From Candidatus Altarchaeota archaeon (GTDB lineage: Archaea > Altiarchaeota > Altiarchaeia > IMC4 > SCGC-AAA252-I15), in assembly GCA_026394745.1 (NCBI GenBank), contig JAPKXP010000152.1, forward strand, positions 1-6,332: a stretch of 6,332 nucleotides of DNA, in the 5' to 3' direction. Each line of letters starts with the position of its first letter. The stretch's first letter is position 1. The position numbers were made by a program, and so were the translations under genes. The notes under the pieces were generated by a model. The model did no database searches, was not told the origin of the DNA, and saw only the letters and a list, made by a program, of their open reading frames with translations. Shown piece after piece: positions 1 through 4,476 of this stretch.

Positions 1-571
1 ATACGACAATCCAAAAAGCCAGCACGAACACTACTCCATGGAGCTCCACCAGCGGGCATAGGCTGGTTATTGCCGCAGAAATCAGGAAGTCCCTCCCTGA
101 CCCGTCTTTGAGGAATTTGTAAAGAAAGTAAACCGACAGCAGGGCCATAAACCCAAGCAGGTTGTTCCCATATCCCACTCTGCCCCAGTAAATGAGCTCC
201 GGAAATATCGCATACAACGCTCCGGCAAGCAGACCCGCCTCCTCGCTTATTGCAGTCTTTACTATCTTGTATACGACCAACAGCCCGGCAACGGAGAGTA
301 GCACAGAAAGAATCCTGATTGAGGTTATGCTTACGCCCAGCAGCTTAAGCACCAGCGCGGAAAGGACAAAGTACAGCGGGGGGTGCGGCATGAAGTGGTA
401 CTTGTAGGCGAAGAACTGCGCTTTACCCTCCATCAGGTTGCTTGAATAGTTCAGGTTACCTCCCTCATCCCAGCCCCACGCCGGTATGGTTGGCAGATTG
501 ACAGCCCTAAGTAGAACGGCGACAAGTAGTATGGCGATTAATCTGGAGTTTGGTTTCATTAAAGCTGTCAT
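1..571 (-). CDS. GT-C membrane glycosyltransferase (PMT/ArnT-like, GT39/GT83 type), N-terminal part
   Basis: The frame starts at 571 and stays open to the left window edge, giving the first 190 residues of a multi-spanning membrane protein. A first hydrophobic helix lies at residues 10-25. The following loop carries W34-D35-E36, then H63-P64-P65-L66; an early acidic pair followed by an HPPL-like motif is the hallmark of PMT_2/ArnT polyprenyl-phosphate sugar transferases. Further hydrophobic segments lie at about 68-80, 86-104, 112-128, 136-153 and 165-190. By family knowledge such enzymes move a sugar from a lipid-phosphate donor to a protein or lipid on the outer membrane face; donor and acceptor cannot be read here. 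The start could be ATG at 571 or the in-frame ATG at 559; a GGGGG run lies one base upstream of the first and about 13 bases upstream of the second. The family usually exceeds 450 residues, so most of the protein is outside the window. The family call is firm; the subfamily is open. Confidence 0.85.
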   Translation of the reverse strand, partial: MTALMKPNSRLIAILLVAVLLRAVNLPTIPAWGWDEGGNLNYSSNLMEGKAQFFAYKYHFMPHPPLYFVLSALVLKLLGVSITSIRILSVLLSVAGLLVVYKIVKTAISEEAGLLAGALYAIFPELIYWGRVGYGNNLLGFMALLSVYFLYKFLKDGSGRDFLISAAITSLCPLVELHGVVFVLAFWIVV

Positions 572-605
572 ACCCCCTTTTTTTCCCGGTAAATACACCC
601 CTCAC

Positions 606-615
606 TATTTAAATA
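606..615. promoter_or_regulatory. Palindromic TATA-like box between divergent genes
   Basis: TATTTAAATA reads the same on both strands and lies midway between the leftward glycosyltransferase (start 571) and rightward gar1. On the minus strand, initiation about 25 bases away would fall near 585, giving a short leader. On the plus strand it would fall near 636, just before the earliest possible gar1 start (GTG 641). One TBP site could therefore serve both directions. A second AT box lies at 624-632, so gar1 may not use this one. Confidence 0.5.
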
Positions 616-623
616 CTCATTCC

Positions 624-632
624 TTTATATTA
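624..632 (+). promoter_or_regulatory. Probable TATA box for the gar1-tfb operon
   Basis: TTTATATTA is a good archaeal TATA-like element. Initiation about 25 bases downstream would fall near 653, just before a GGGGTG at 656-661 that could act as a weak ribosome binding site for TTG 671, or place a 5' end close to GTG 659. Initiation at 653 would exclude the longer GTG 641 start. Confidence 0.5.
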
Positions 633-670
633 CTTCTTACGTGTTTTTAAAGCTTGGGGTGTGTGCTGTC

Positions 671-886
671 TTGAATTCAGGTAAAATCGTTTCTAAAGTA
701 GGCGACCAGATTGTCGTTGAATTAGCCGGTGTCGGCATACCGGGACTAGGTAAGAGGGCGTTCTGCAACGGAAAGAACGTCGGTGTGGTCTTTGATATCA
801 TCGGCAGGGTCGAGAAGCCGCACGTCGTCGTGAGGACGAGGAACCTTGAAGCTAATCTAATCGGTAAACTAATCCAGTTTAAATGA
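671..886 (+). CDS. gar1: Gar1-like H/ACA RNP protein
   Basis: A small beta-rich protein of 71 residues from TTG 671. It begins with the G-K-I-V strand typical of Gar1, continues through a V-G-V-V-F-D-I-I-G-R-V-E-K-P-H-V-V-V core (a close match to the archaeal 'VGIV.DVFGPVK.PYV' pattern) and ends with a G-K-L-I strand. Gar1 binds the catalytic subunit Cbf5 in archaeal H/ACA particles that pseudouridylate rRNA, and helps substrate loading and release. The start is uncertain: GTG 641 (81 residues), GTG 659 and TTG 671 are in frame with no stop between them. I prefer 671 because homologues begin a few residues before the GK strand and a GGGGTG lies nine bases upstream. There is no basic or Gly/Arg-rich tail, so this is a minimal form. 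It lies 22 bases before tfb on the same strand; I recall gar1-tfb adjacency as recurrent in archaea, which supports the call. Confidence 0.85.
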   Translation: MNSGKIVSKVGDQIVVELAGVGIPGLGKRAFCNGKNVGVVFDIIGRVEKPHVVVRTRNLEANLIGKLIQFK

Positions 887-893
887 ATGTTTT

Positions 894-899
894 GGAGGT
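894..899 (+). promoter_or_regulatory. Shine-Dalgarno site of tfb
   Basis: GGAGGT lies nine bases before ATG 909. It is the clearest Shine-Dalgarno site in the window. It fixes the tfb start and suggests tfb is translated internally from a gar1-tfb mRNA, unlike the apparently leaderless genes further right. Confidence 0.8.
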
Positions 900-908
900 A
901 TCGTTAAA

Positions 909-1910
909 ATGTCGAAGTCCAAGAAAACTGCGCCGGAAGCCGCTGTAGTAGAGGCGCCTAAAGTGGAGTCGAGGCCTGTCGCAGGCCCGGCCGCGTCAAG
1001 GCCTAACCAGCCTACGAAGTGCCCTGACTGCGGGAGCACTAACCTTATCACAGACTACAAGCACGGCGAGCTTATTTGCCGCGGCTGCGGCGCGGTCCTC
1101 GAGGACAGTCTGTTCGACTTCGGCCCGGAATGGAGGGCTTTCGACGAGGAGCAGAAGAGCAAGAGGGCGAGGACCGGCGGTCCCGTCAAGTTTGCGAAGC
1201 TTAACAAGGGCCTTACGACAGAGATTGACAGGTACGACAGGGACATTCGCGGCGGGGCGATTCAGCCTGAGAGGAAGGCCCAGTTGTACCGCTTGAGGAA
1301 GTGGCAGAGGAGGAGCAGGATGAGCGACTCCGTGCAGAGGAACTTGTCTATTGCCTTGCCTGAACTCGACCGTATGTGCGCTTACCTGAACATTCCAAAC
1401 AACATCAAGGAGGAGTGCGCGATGTGGTACCGCAAGGCCGTGAACAAGGGCCTGGTCCGCGGGCGCTCCATCGAATCCGTTGTCGCTGCGATAATCTACT
1501 TGATTTCAAGGAAGCACCAGCTCCCGAAGACTCTCGAAGAACTGGAGGAAGCTTCAGGCGTCAAGAAGAAGGACATCGGGCGTTCCTACAGGTTCGCCTG
1601 CAGGCGCCTTGGACTACGCATGCCTGTCGCAACCCCGATGGACTACGTGCCGAGGTTCTCGAGCGAGCTCGGGCTTTCAGGAGAGACTGAGGCGAAGGCC
1701 ATCGAGATACTCCAGAAGGCGCGCGAGAAGGGAGTGACTTCCGGCCGCGGACCCACGGGCGTTGCGGCCGCCGCGATTTACCTTGCCGGGAAGCTTACGA
1801 ACGACAAGCAGACTCAGAAGGGGATTGCAGGCAGGCTCGCCGGGGTTACTGAAGTCACAATCAGGAACCGTTATGAGGAGATTGCGCGCGAGCTCGGAAT
1901 CGAGATTTAA
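909..1910 (+). CDS. tfb: Transcription initiation factor B (TFB/TFIIB)
   Basis: A 333-residue archaeal TFB, full length for the family. Residues 1-36 are a Lys/Ala/Pro-rich leader. A zinc ribbon follows with C38-P-D-C41 and C57-R-G-C60, then the conserved G-P-E-W-R-A-F-D stretch near 71-78. The B-reader/linker segment (about 86-135) includes R-T-G-G-P and the Y-R-L-R-K-W-Q-R-R-S-R stretch. Two cyclin-like repeats follow at about 140-230 and 235-330. The second includes D-Y-V-P-R-F, T-S-G-R-G-P-T-G-V-A-A-A-A-I-Y and the helix-turn-helix V-T-E-V-T-I-R-N-R-Y that reads the BRE upstream of the TATA box. TFB binds the TBP-TATA complex and recruits RNA polymerase. The start is fixed by GGAGGT nine bases upstream. 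All zinc ligands and both repeats are intact. The leader is longer than I expect for many archaeal TFBs. A relic of a second copy of the C-terminus lies just downstream (1959-2018). Confidence 0.97.
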   Translation: MSKSKKTAPEAAVVEAPKVESRPVAGPAASRPNQPTKCPDCGSTNLITDYKHGELICRGCGAVLEDSLFDFGPEWRAFDEEQKSKRARTGGPVKFAKLNKGLTTEIDRYDRDIRGGAIQPERKAQLYRLRKWQRRSRMSDSVQRNLSIALPELDRMCAYLNIPNNIKEECAMWYRKAVNKGLVRGRSIESVVAAIIYLISRKHQLPKTLEELEEASGVKKKDIGRSYRFACRRLGLRMPVATPMDYVPRFSSELGLSGETEAKAIEILQKAREKGVTSGRGPTGVAAAAIYLAGKLTNDKQTQKGIAGRLAGVTEVTIRNRYEEIARELGIEI

Positions 1911-1925
1911 TCTATAGTGCGTTCT

Positions 1926-1944
1926 GAGGGGCTGAAAGCCCCTC
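1926..1944 (+). other. GC-rich hairpin after tfb
   Basis: GAGGGGCT, a three-base GAA loop, then AGCCCCTC form a perfect 8 bp stem starting 15 bases after the tfb stop. No T-run follows, so it is a poor intrinsic terminator by itself. It could be an mRNA 3'-end stabilising structure, a processing signal, or the first element of the hairpin cluster running to 2028. Confidence 0.55.
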
Positions 1945-1958
1945 AAATCCCGCTGCGC

Positions 1959-2018
1959 ATGTCAACTGGGCGTGACAGTTGGACGGAGATTGCACGGGAA
2001 TTGGGGATAGAAATCTAA
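1959..2018 (+). pseudogene. Relic of a second tfb C-terminus
   Basis: The frame ending at TAA 2016-2018 reads MSTGRDSWTEIARELGIEI. It matches the last residues of the upstream TFB (T-I-R-N-R-Y-E-E-IARELGIEI, then stop). The last ten residues before the stop, from E-I onward, are identical. The preceding positions T, R and N/D also line up. In the final eight codons every codon differs from the intact gene, nine base changes in 24, and all are synonymous. The rest of the gene is missing upstream of about 1960. There is no ribosome binding site before the ATG at 1959, so I do not think it is translated. The simplest reading is the tail of a diverged tandem TFB paralogue, most of which was deleted. 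Confidence 0.7.
1961..1984 (+). other. Second hairpin of the tfb-ribK spacer
   Basis: CAACTG (1963-1968) and CAGTTG (1976-1981) pair around a seven-base loop. Two further pairs (1961-1984 and 1962-1983) form if G1982 is bulged. It lies within the tfb relic. It is the weakest of the three hairpins and could be chance. Confidence 0.35.
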
Positions 2019-2046
2019 ATCCCCAATTTACTCATTTTTATTCTTT
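1999..2046 (+). terminator. Hairpin and T-rich tract, probable transcription terminator
   Basis: AATTGGGGAT (1999-2008) and ATCCCCAATT (2019-2028) form a perfect 10 bp stem with a ten-base loop that contains the stop codon of the tfb relic. The sequence after it is T-rich (2035-2047, nine Ts in the first eleven bases), which suits archaeal termination. It probably ends the gar1-tfb transcript, and may have been the terminator of the lost paralogue. The T-rich tract also contains the presumed ribK TATA box. Confidence 0.6.
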
Positions 2047-2062
2047 TACTCATATTTGAGTA
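2027..2062. promoter_or_regulatory. Candidate RbkR operator: inverted plus direct repeats
   Basis: TACTCA-TATT-TGAGTA (2047-2062) is a perfect 6 bp inverted repeat ending two bases before the ribK ATG. The left half also occurs upstream as a direct repeat: TTTACTCAT at 2027-2035 and again at 2045-2053, exactly 18 bases apart. The repeats flank the TATA-like box and cover the presumed start site. A protein bound here would block transcription. Since the downstream protein has its own winged-HTH domain and RbkR proteins are known regulators of riboflavin genes, autoregulation is a natural inference. I have not matched the site to the published RbkR motif. Confidence 0.45.
2035..2042 (+). promoter_or_regulatory. 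TATA-like box of ribK
   Basis: TTTTTATT is centred about 25 bases before ATG 2064, so initiation should fall at or next to the start codon. No Shine-Dalgarno sequence precedes the ATG, which fits a leaderless mRNA. Confidence 0.5.
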
Positions 2063-2063
2063 T

Positions 2064-2723
2064 ATGGATGAGCTTGAACTGGTTTTAATACGCCTAGCCG
2101 AGATACTGGAAGACCCGAACGCCAAGACTACCGTAACCTCCACGGAACTGGCCGGAAAACTCGGCGTAAGCCAGCAGACCGCTTCAAGACACCTGATAAA
2201 ACTGGAGAAAGAAGAGTACATAACCAGGGCCACGCACGGGAAACGGCAGGATATTCAGCTCACCGAAAAAGGGATAACGACACTCAAGAAAACAGCGAGC
2301 ATACTGAACGCATTCCTCGGAAGGAGACGCCAATTGACTATAGACGGTTCCGTCGTTTCGGGTCTGGGCGAAGGAGCCTACTACATCAAACAGTACGAGT
2401 GGAAGATAATGGAGGCCCTCGGATTCCGCCCTTACCCCGGCACGCTCAACGTGCGCATAGAAGGAGACAATACTGACCTGCTGCCGTACTCCGCCAAAAA
2501 GATTGAAGGATTCTCGCACGGAGGACGCCACTTCGGCGCGCTCGACCTGATTCTCGTAGAGATTGAAGTCAAAGGCCACAAGGTCGAATGCTTCATAGCA
2601 ATACCAGAGAGGACCCACCACCAGAAAGAATTCGAAGTCGTAAGCCATTTCAACCTGAGGAGCAAGTACAATCTAAAGGACGGCGACGGCGTGAAGATTA
2701 TCCTGAAATCCTCTCTTCAATGA
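2064..2723 (+). CDS. ribK: CTP-dependent riboflavin kinase with N-terminal HTH (RbkR type)
   Basis: A 219-residue two-domain protein. Residues 1-88 form a winged helix-turn-helix with T-E-L-A-G-K-L-G-V-S-Q-Q-T-A-S-R-H-L as the HTH and an R-x-D-I-x-L-T-E-K-G wing. Residues 89-219 are an archaeal riboflavin kinase: S-G-L-G-E-G-A-Y-Y (99-107), P-Y-P-G-T-L-N-V-R (123-131), P-E-R-T-H-H (181-186) and L-K-D-G-D (204-208). The kinase phosphorylates riboflavin to FMN and, unlike the bacterial and eukaryotic enzymes, uses CTP. Fused forms described as RbkR also regulate riboflavin genes. The ATG at 2064 gives a complete HTH, with a TATA-like box 25 bases upstream and a palindrome abutting the start, so autoregulation is plausible. 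No other riboflavin biosynthesis gene is in the window. The 3' end overlaps the convergent AMMECR1 gene by 26 bases. Identification is firm; the regulatory role is inferred from the domain. Confidence 0.95.
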   Translation: MDELELVLIRLAEILEDPNAKTTVTSTELAGKLGVSQQTASRHLIKLEKEEYITRATHGKRQDIQLTEKGITTLKKTASILNAFLGRRRQLTIDGSVVSGLGEGAYYIKQYEWKIMEALGFRPYPGTLNVRIEGDNTDLLPYSAKKIEGFSHGGRHFGALDLILVEIEVKGHKVECFIAIPERTHHQKEFEVVSHFNLRSKYNLKDGDGVKIILKSSLQ

Positions 2724-3306
2724 CCTCGCCTCGCGGGGTCTTTTCCGTGAAAATCTGCGCCTGGAACCTGTAAACATTCGTCCTAGGGTCCAGCCACATG
2801 TCCGAGGACAAACCAGCCTTGTGGCAGGTCTGCGCGAGAAACTCCTCGCTGTTCCACTTCCACTCCACCGGCACCTGCGGGAGCAATAAGCCCTTGAACC
2901 ATCCGTTCTCGACGATTAATCCGTCCCTGCCGACCACGACCTCCTTCACGTAGTCTCTCGGGTCCTTCACTTTAATAAGCTCCGGCTTCGTCAGTATCGA
3001 AACCTCAACCACGATGCCGTCCATCTCCTTCTCCTGGACGTGCGGGAACCTCGAATCCTCGAACGCGGCGGAAAGGGCGGCCTGCAGCATCGCCTTCCCT
3101 AAAGGCATCACAGGCTCCGGGAATCCTATGCATCCCCTAAGCTCATGGCCTTTGAAGGTGTGCAGAGTCACGAACACCCCTCGGTCTTCCTTGAAAGCGA
3201 CCCTGAGCGCCTGCGGTGTTTCAGGCCGCAGCCTCTTGAAGCTAAGCTCGATTACGCTCCGCGCGTACTTGACCGCCTCACTGCCTTCAGTTAACGTAAG
3301 CTTCAT
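2698..3306 (-). CDS. AMMECR1 domain protein
   Basis: A 202-residue single-domain AMMECR1 protein. The signature L56-R-G-C59-I-G-F-P is present. E-V-S-I-L-T-K-P (101-108), G-R-D-G-L-I-V (126-132), the L-L-P-Q-V-P-V-E-W region (141-149) and A-Q-T-C-H-K-A-G-L (158-166) follow as in archaeal members. The biochemical activity of the family is not established as far as I know; it often occurs with MEMO and radical-SAM proteins, neither of which is in this window. The start at 3306 is chosen because it forms an ATGA overlap with the methyltransferase stop, has GGGAG just upstream and matches the usual N-terminus; a longer frame to 3366 lies wholly inside the methyltransferase gene. Last gene of the three-gene minus-strand operon. 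Its stop (2698-2700) lies inside the ribK 3' end, yet both C-termini look genuine. Confidence 0.93.
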   Translation of the reverse strand: MKLTLTEGSEAVKYARSVIELSFKRLRPETPQALRVAFKEDRGVFVTLHTFKGHELRGCIGFPEPVMPLGKAMLQAALSAAFEDSRFPHVQEKEMDGIVVEVSILTKPELIKVKDPRDYVKEVVVGRDGLIVENGWFKGLLLPQVPVEWKWNSEEFLAQTCHKAGLSSDMWLDPRTNVYRFQAQIFTEKTPRGEVIEERISG

Positions 3307-3905
3307 CTCTCCCACAAAGTAATCTTTGACGACTTGAGCTGCAGGTCGTCTATGCCGCGCAGCCACCTGCTCTTAACCTCGCAAAAGCCGCACTCCATTA
3401 CGATATTGTTCAGCCTCGTTGAAAAAGTCCCGAAGTTGGATGTCAAAAGGTATCTAGTATTCATAGTCTTCAATGAGTCCCGTATGTCCTCCTCCTTAAT
3501 GTAGTATAATACCTCAGATGCCACAACCATGTCGAAGCGTTCGCCGGAAAGCTCCTTGAATAGTTTGGCGAAGTCCCCGCAAAGGAACCTTGCTTTAGGA
3601 ACCCGCTTTTGCGCCTTCTCCAATGCAGTCTTGCTCGCGTCTATGGCCCAGAGTTCCCCGCACTTTTCTGCAATCTTTTCGGTGCACGCGCCTTCAGCGC
3701 ATCCGACTTCAAGCACCTTGTGCGGCTTTACTTCGGCGATGAACTCCGAAATTATGCTGAATCTTTTTCTCTCCCAGGCGGACTTCTCGAAGTTCCAGGG
3801 GTCGTTTTTGCTCCTGAACAGCTTCTCGAAGTTCTCGCTCCTGCCGCTGAACTTTCCCGGCGAGTATATTATCCTGTAGAAAAAGCCTTTAAGCAGGTGA
3901 ATCAT
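3303..3905 (-). CDS. Class I SAM-dependent methyltransferase (NodS-like)
   Basis: A 200-residue Rossmann-fold methyltransferase. Motif I is V64-L-E-V-G-C-A-E-G72. The acidic SAM-ribose position is in A-I-D-A-S (87-91). G-D-F lies at 110-112, and the strand-4 motif F-D-M-V-V-A-S-E-V-L-Y-Y-I spans 124-136. The N-terminal D-P-W-N-F-E-x-S-A-W-E-R-x-R pattern (35-48) resembles the NodS-type family, whose known members methylate amino sugars or small molecules; the substrate here cannot be read. The C-terminal third is short, with T-S-N-F-G-T-F-S, so there is no added substrate domain. The start at 3905 overlaps the flavoprotein stop as ATGA, and the stop overlaps the AMMECR1 start the same way. 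Tight coupling implies the three proteins are made together. A GT2 gene is divergently adjacent, which fits a sugar substrate weakly. Fold call firm; substrate unknown. Confidence 0.85.
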   Translation of the reverse strand: MIHLLKGFFYRIIYSPGKFSGRSENFEKLFRSKNDPWNFEKSAWERKRFSIISEFIAEVKPHKVLEVGCAEGACTEKIAEKCGELWAIDASKTALEKAQKRVPKARFLCGDFAKLFKELSGERFDMVVASEVLYYIKEEDIRDSLKTMNTRYLLTSNFGTFSTRLNNIVMECGFCEVKSRWLRGIDDLQLKSSKITLWER

Positions 3906-4420
3906 TTCCCAAGCGCCCTCTTCACCTCTGCTATGATGTCCTCCTCTTCAGCAATCTTGGCCTTGTCCTCCTCAATCCTCGGCCCGACGAACCTGATTCC
4001 AGCCTTCTTCAGCTTTTTGATGTTCTCTGCGACGAACGGGTTCCTGAACATGGACACGTGCATCGCAGGAACGATGATTACCGGCTTCTTCGCGCCCAGT
4101 GCGGTCGCGACCATCGTAGTAACCGTCGTGTCGTCTATGCCGCACGCAATCTTGGATATGGTGTTCGAAGTGGCTGGACAGATTAGAAGAAGCTTCGCGC
4201 TGCCGCCTACGCCAAGCAGCTTCACGTGCTCGACCGCGCCCGAAAGTTCCGTAATCACCGGCTTGTCTGACGCCCAGTGCAATACGTTCGGGTGGATAAT
4301 CCCCTGCGCTTCGGGACTCATGACGCACTCGACGTCGAAGCCCTGCCTGACCAGCTCCCGAACCAGCTCCGGAGTCCTTACTGCAGCGACGCTCCCGCAC
4401 ACGCCAACCACGATTTTCAT
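3902..4420 (-). CDS. HFCD-family flavoprotein, CoaC/Dfp-like
   Basis: A 172-residue single-domain flavoprotein of the family that includes phosphopantothenoylcysteine decarboxylase. Visible landmarks are G-V-C-G-S-V-A-A (6-13), an FMN-binding loop; E64-H65 in E-H-V-K-L, the position of the catalytic His of the family; P82-A-T-S-N86-T, matching the PASANT motif; T101-T-M; and P118-A-M-H-V-S-M-F, matching PxMNxxMW but with His for Asn. The C-terminal G-P-R-I-E-E-D-K-A-K-I-A-E segment resembles archaeal CoaBC sequences. No CoaB ligase domain follows, so it is either a stand-alone decarboxylase of CoA synthesis or a different FMN enzyme of the same fold, such as archaeoflavoproteins or dihydromethanopterin reductase relatives. 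First gene of the minus-strand operon, with an AT-rich box about 28 bases before ATG 4420 and no Shine-Dalgarno, so probably leaderless. It ends in an ATGA overlap with the methyltransferase. Confidence 0.85.
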   Translation of the reverse strand: MKIVVGVCGSVAAVRTPELVRELVRQGFDVECVMSPEAQGIIHPNVLHWASDKPVITELSGAVEHVKLLGVGGSAKLLLICPATSNTISKIACGIDDTTVTTMVATALGAKKPVIIVPAMHVSMFRNPFVAENIKKLKKAGIRFVGPRIEEDKAKIAEEEDIIAEVKRALGK

Positions 4421-4444
4421 CGGATTCTATATTGTCAAAGAAGG

Positions 4445-4451
4445 TTATTAA
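4445..4451. promoter_or_regulatory. AT-rich box shared by divergent flavoprotein and GT2 genes
   Basis: TTATTAA (TTAATAA on the minus strand) is the best TATA-like element in the 56-base divergent gap. Its centre is about 28 bases from the flavoprotein ATG (4420) and about 29 from the GT2 ATG (4477). Both distances suit leaderless initiation from one box. TCTATATT at 4425-4432 is an alternative but would put plus-strand initiation near 4455, giving the GT2 mRNA a leader of about 20 bases. Confidence 0.45.
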
Positions 4452-4476
4452 GCGTTTAATGTTTAGAGTTAATCTG

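Noticed and set aside
1930..1960. A tRNA T-arm-like TCAAATCC after the first hairpin
   Set aside because: The bases before and after the loop do not pair as a T-stem, and no acceptor, D or anticodon arm can be found around it.
1959..2018. The tfb tail repeat as an integrase attachment-site duplication
   Set aside because: Attachment-site repeats are near identical at the base level, but here nearly every codon differs; no integrase or element lies between the two copies.
1911..2030. An H/ACA or C/D guide RNA near gar1
   Set aside because: The hairpins lack a clear pseudouridylation pocket, k-turn and correctly placed ACA. CTGA occurs twice, but without a matching C box (RTGATGA). The evidence is too weak to call.
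2184..2648. A 154-codon minus-strand open frame inside ribK
   Set aside because: It is a shadow of a gene with clear kinase and HTH motifs, with no promoter or ribosome binding site of its own.
3307..3366. A 20-residue N-terminal extension of the AMMECR1 protein
   Set aside because: It overlaps the methyltransferase coding end entirely, whereas the start at 3306 gives the usual family N-terminus and an ATGA junction identical in form to the one upstream.
3609..4451. A 280-codon plus-strand open frame opposite the flavoprotein and methyltransferase genes
   Set aside because: It is antisense to two well-supported protein families joined by an ATGA overlap, is low in recognisable motifs, and is best explained by the GC bias of the opposite strand.
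4432..4476. A TTG start that would add 15 residues to the GT2 protein
   Set aside because: The added residues are not part of the fold, would overlap the divergent promoter, and the ATG at 4477 is well placed after a TATA-like box.
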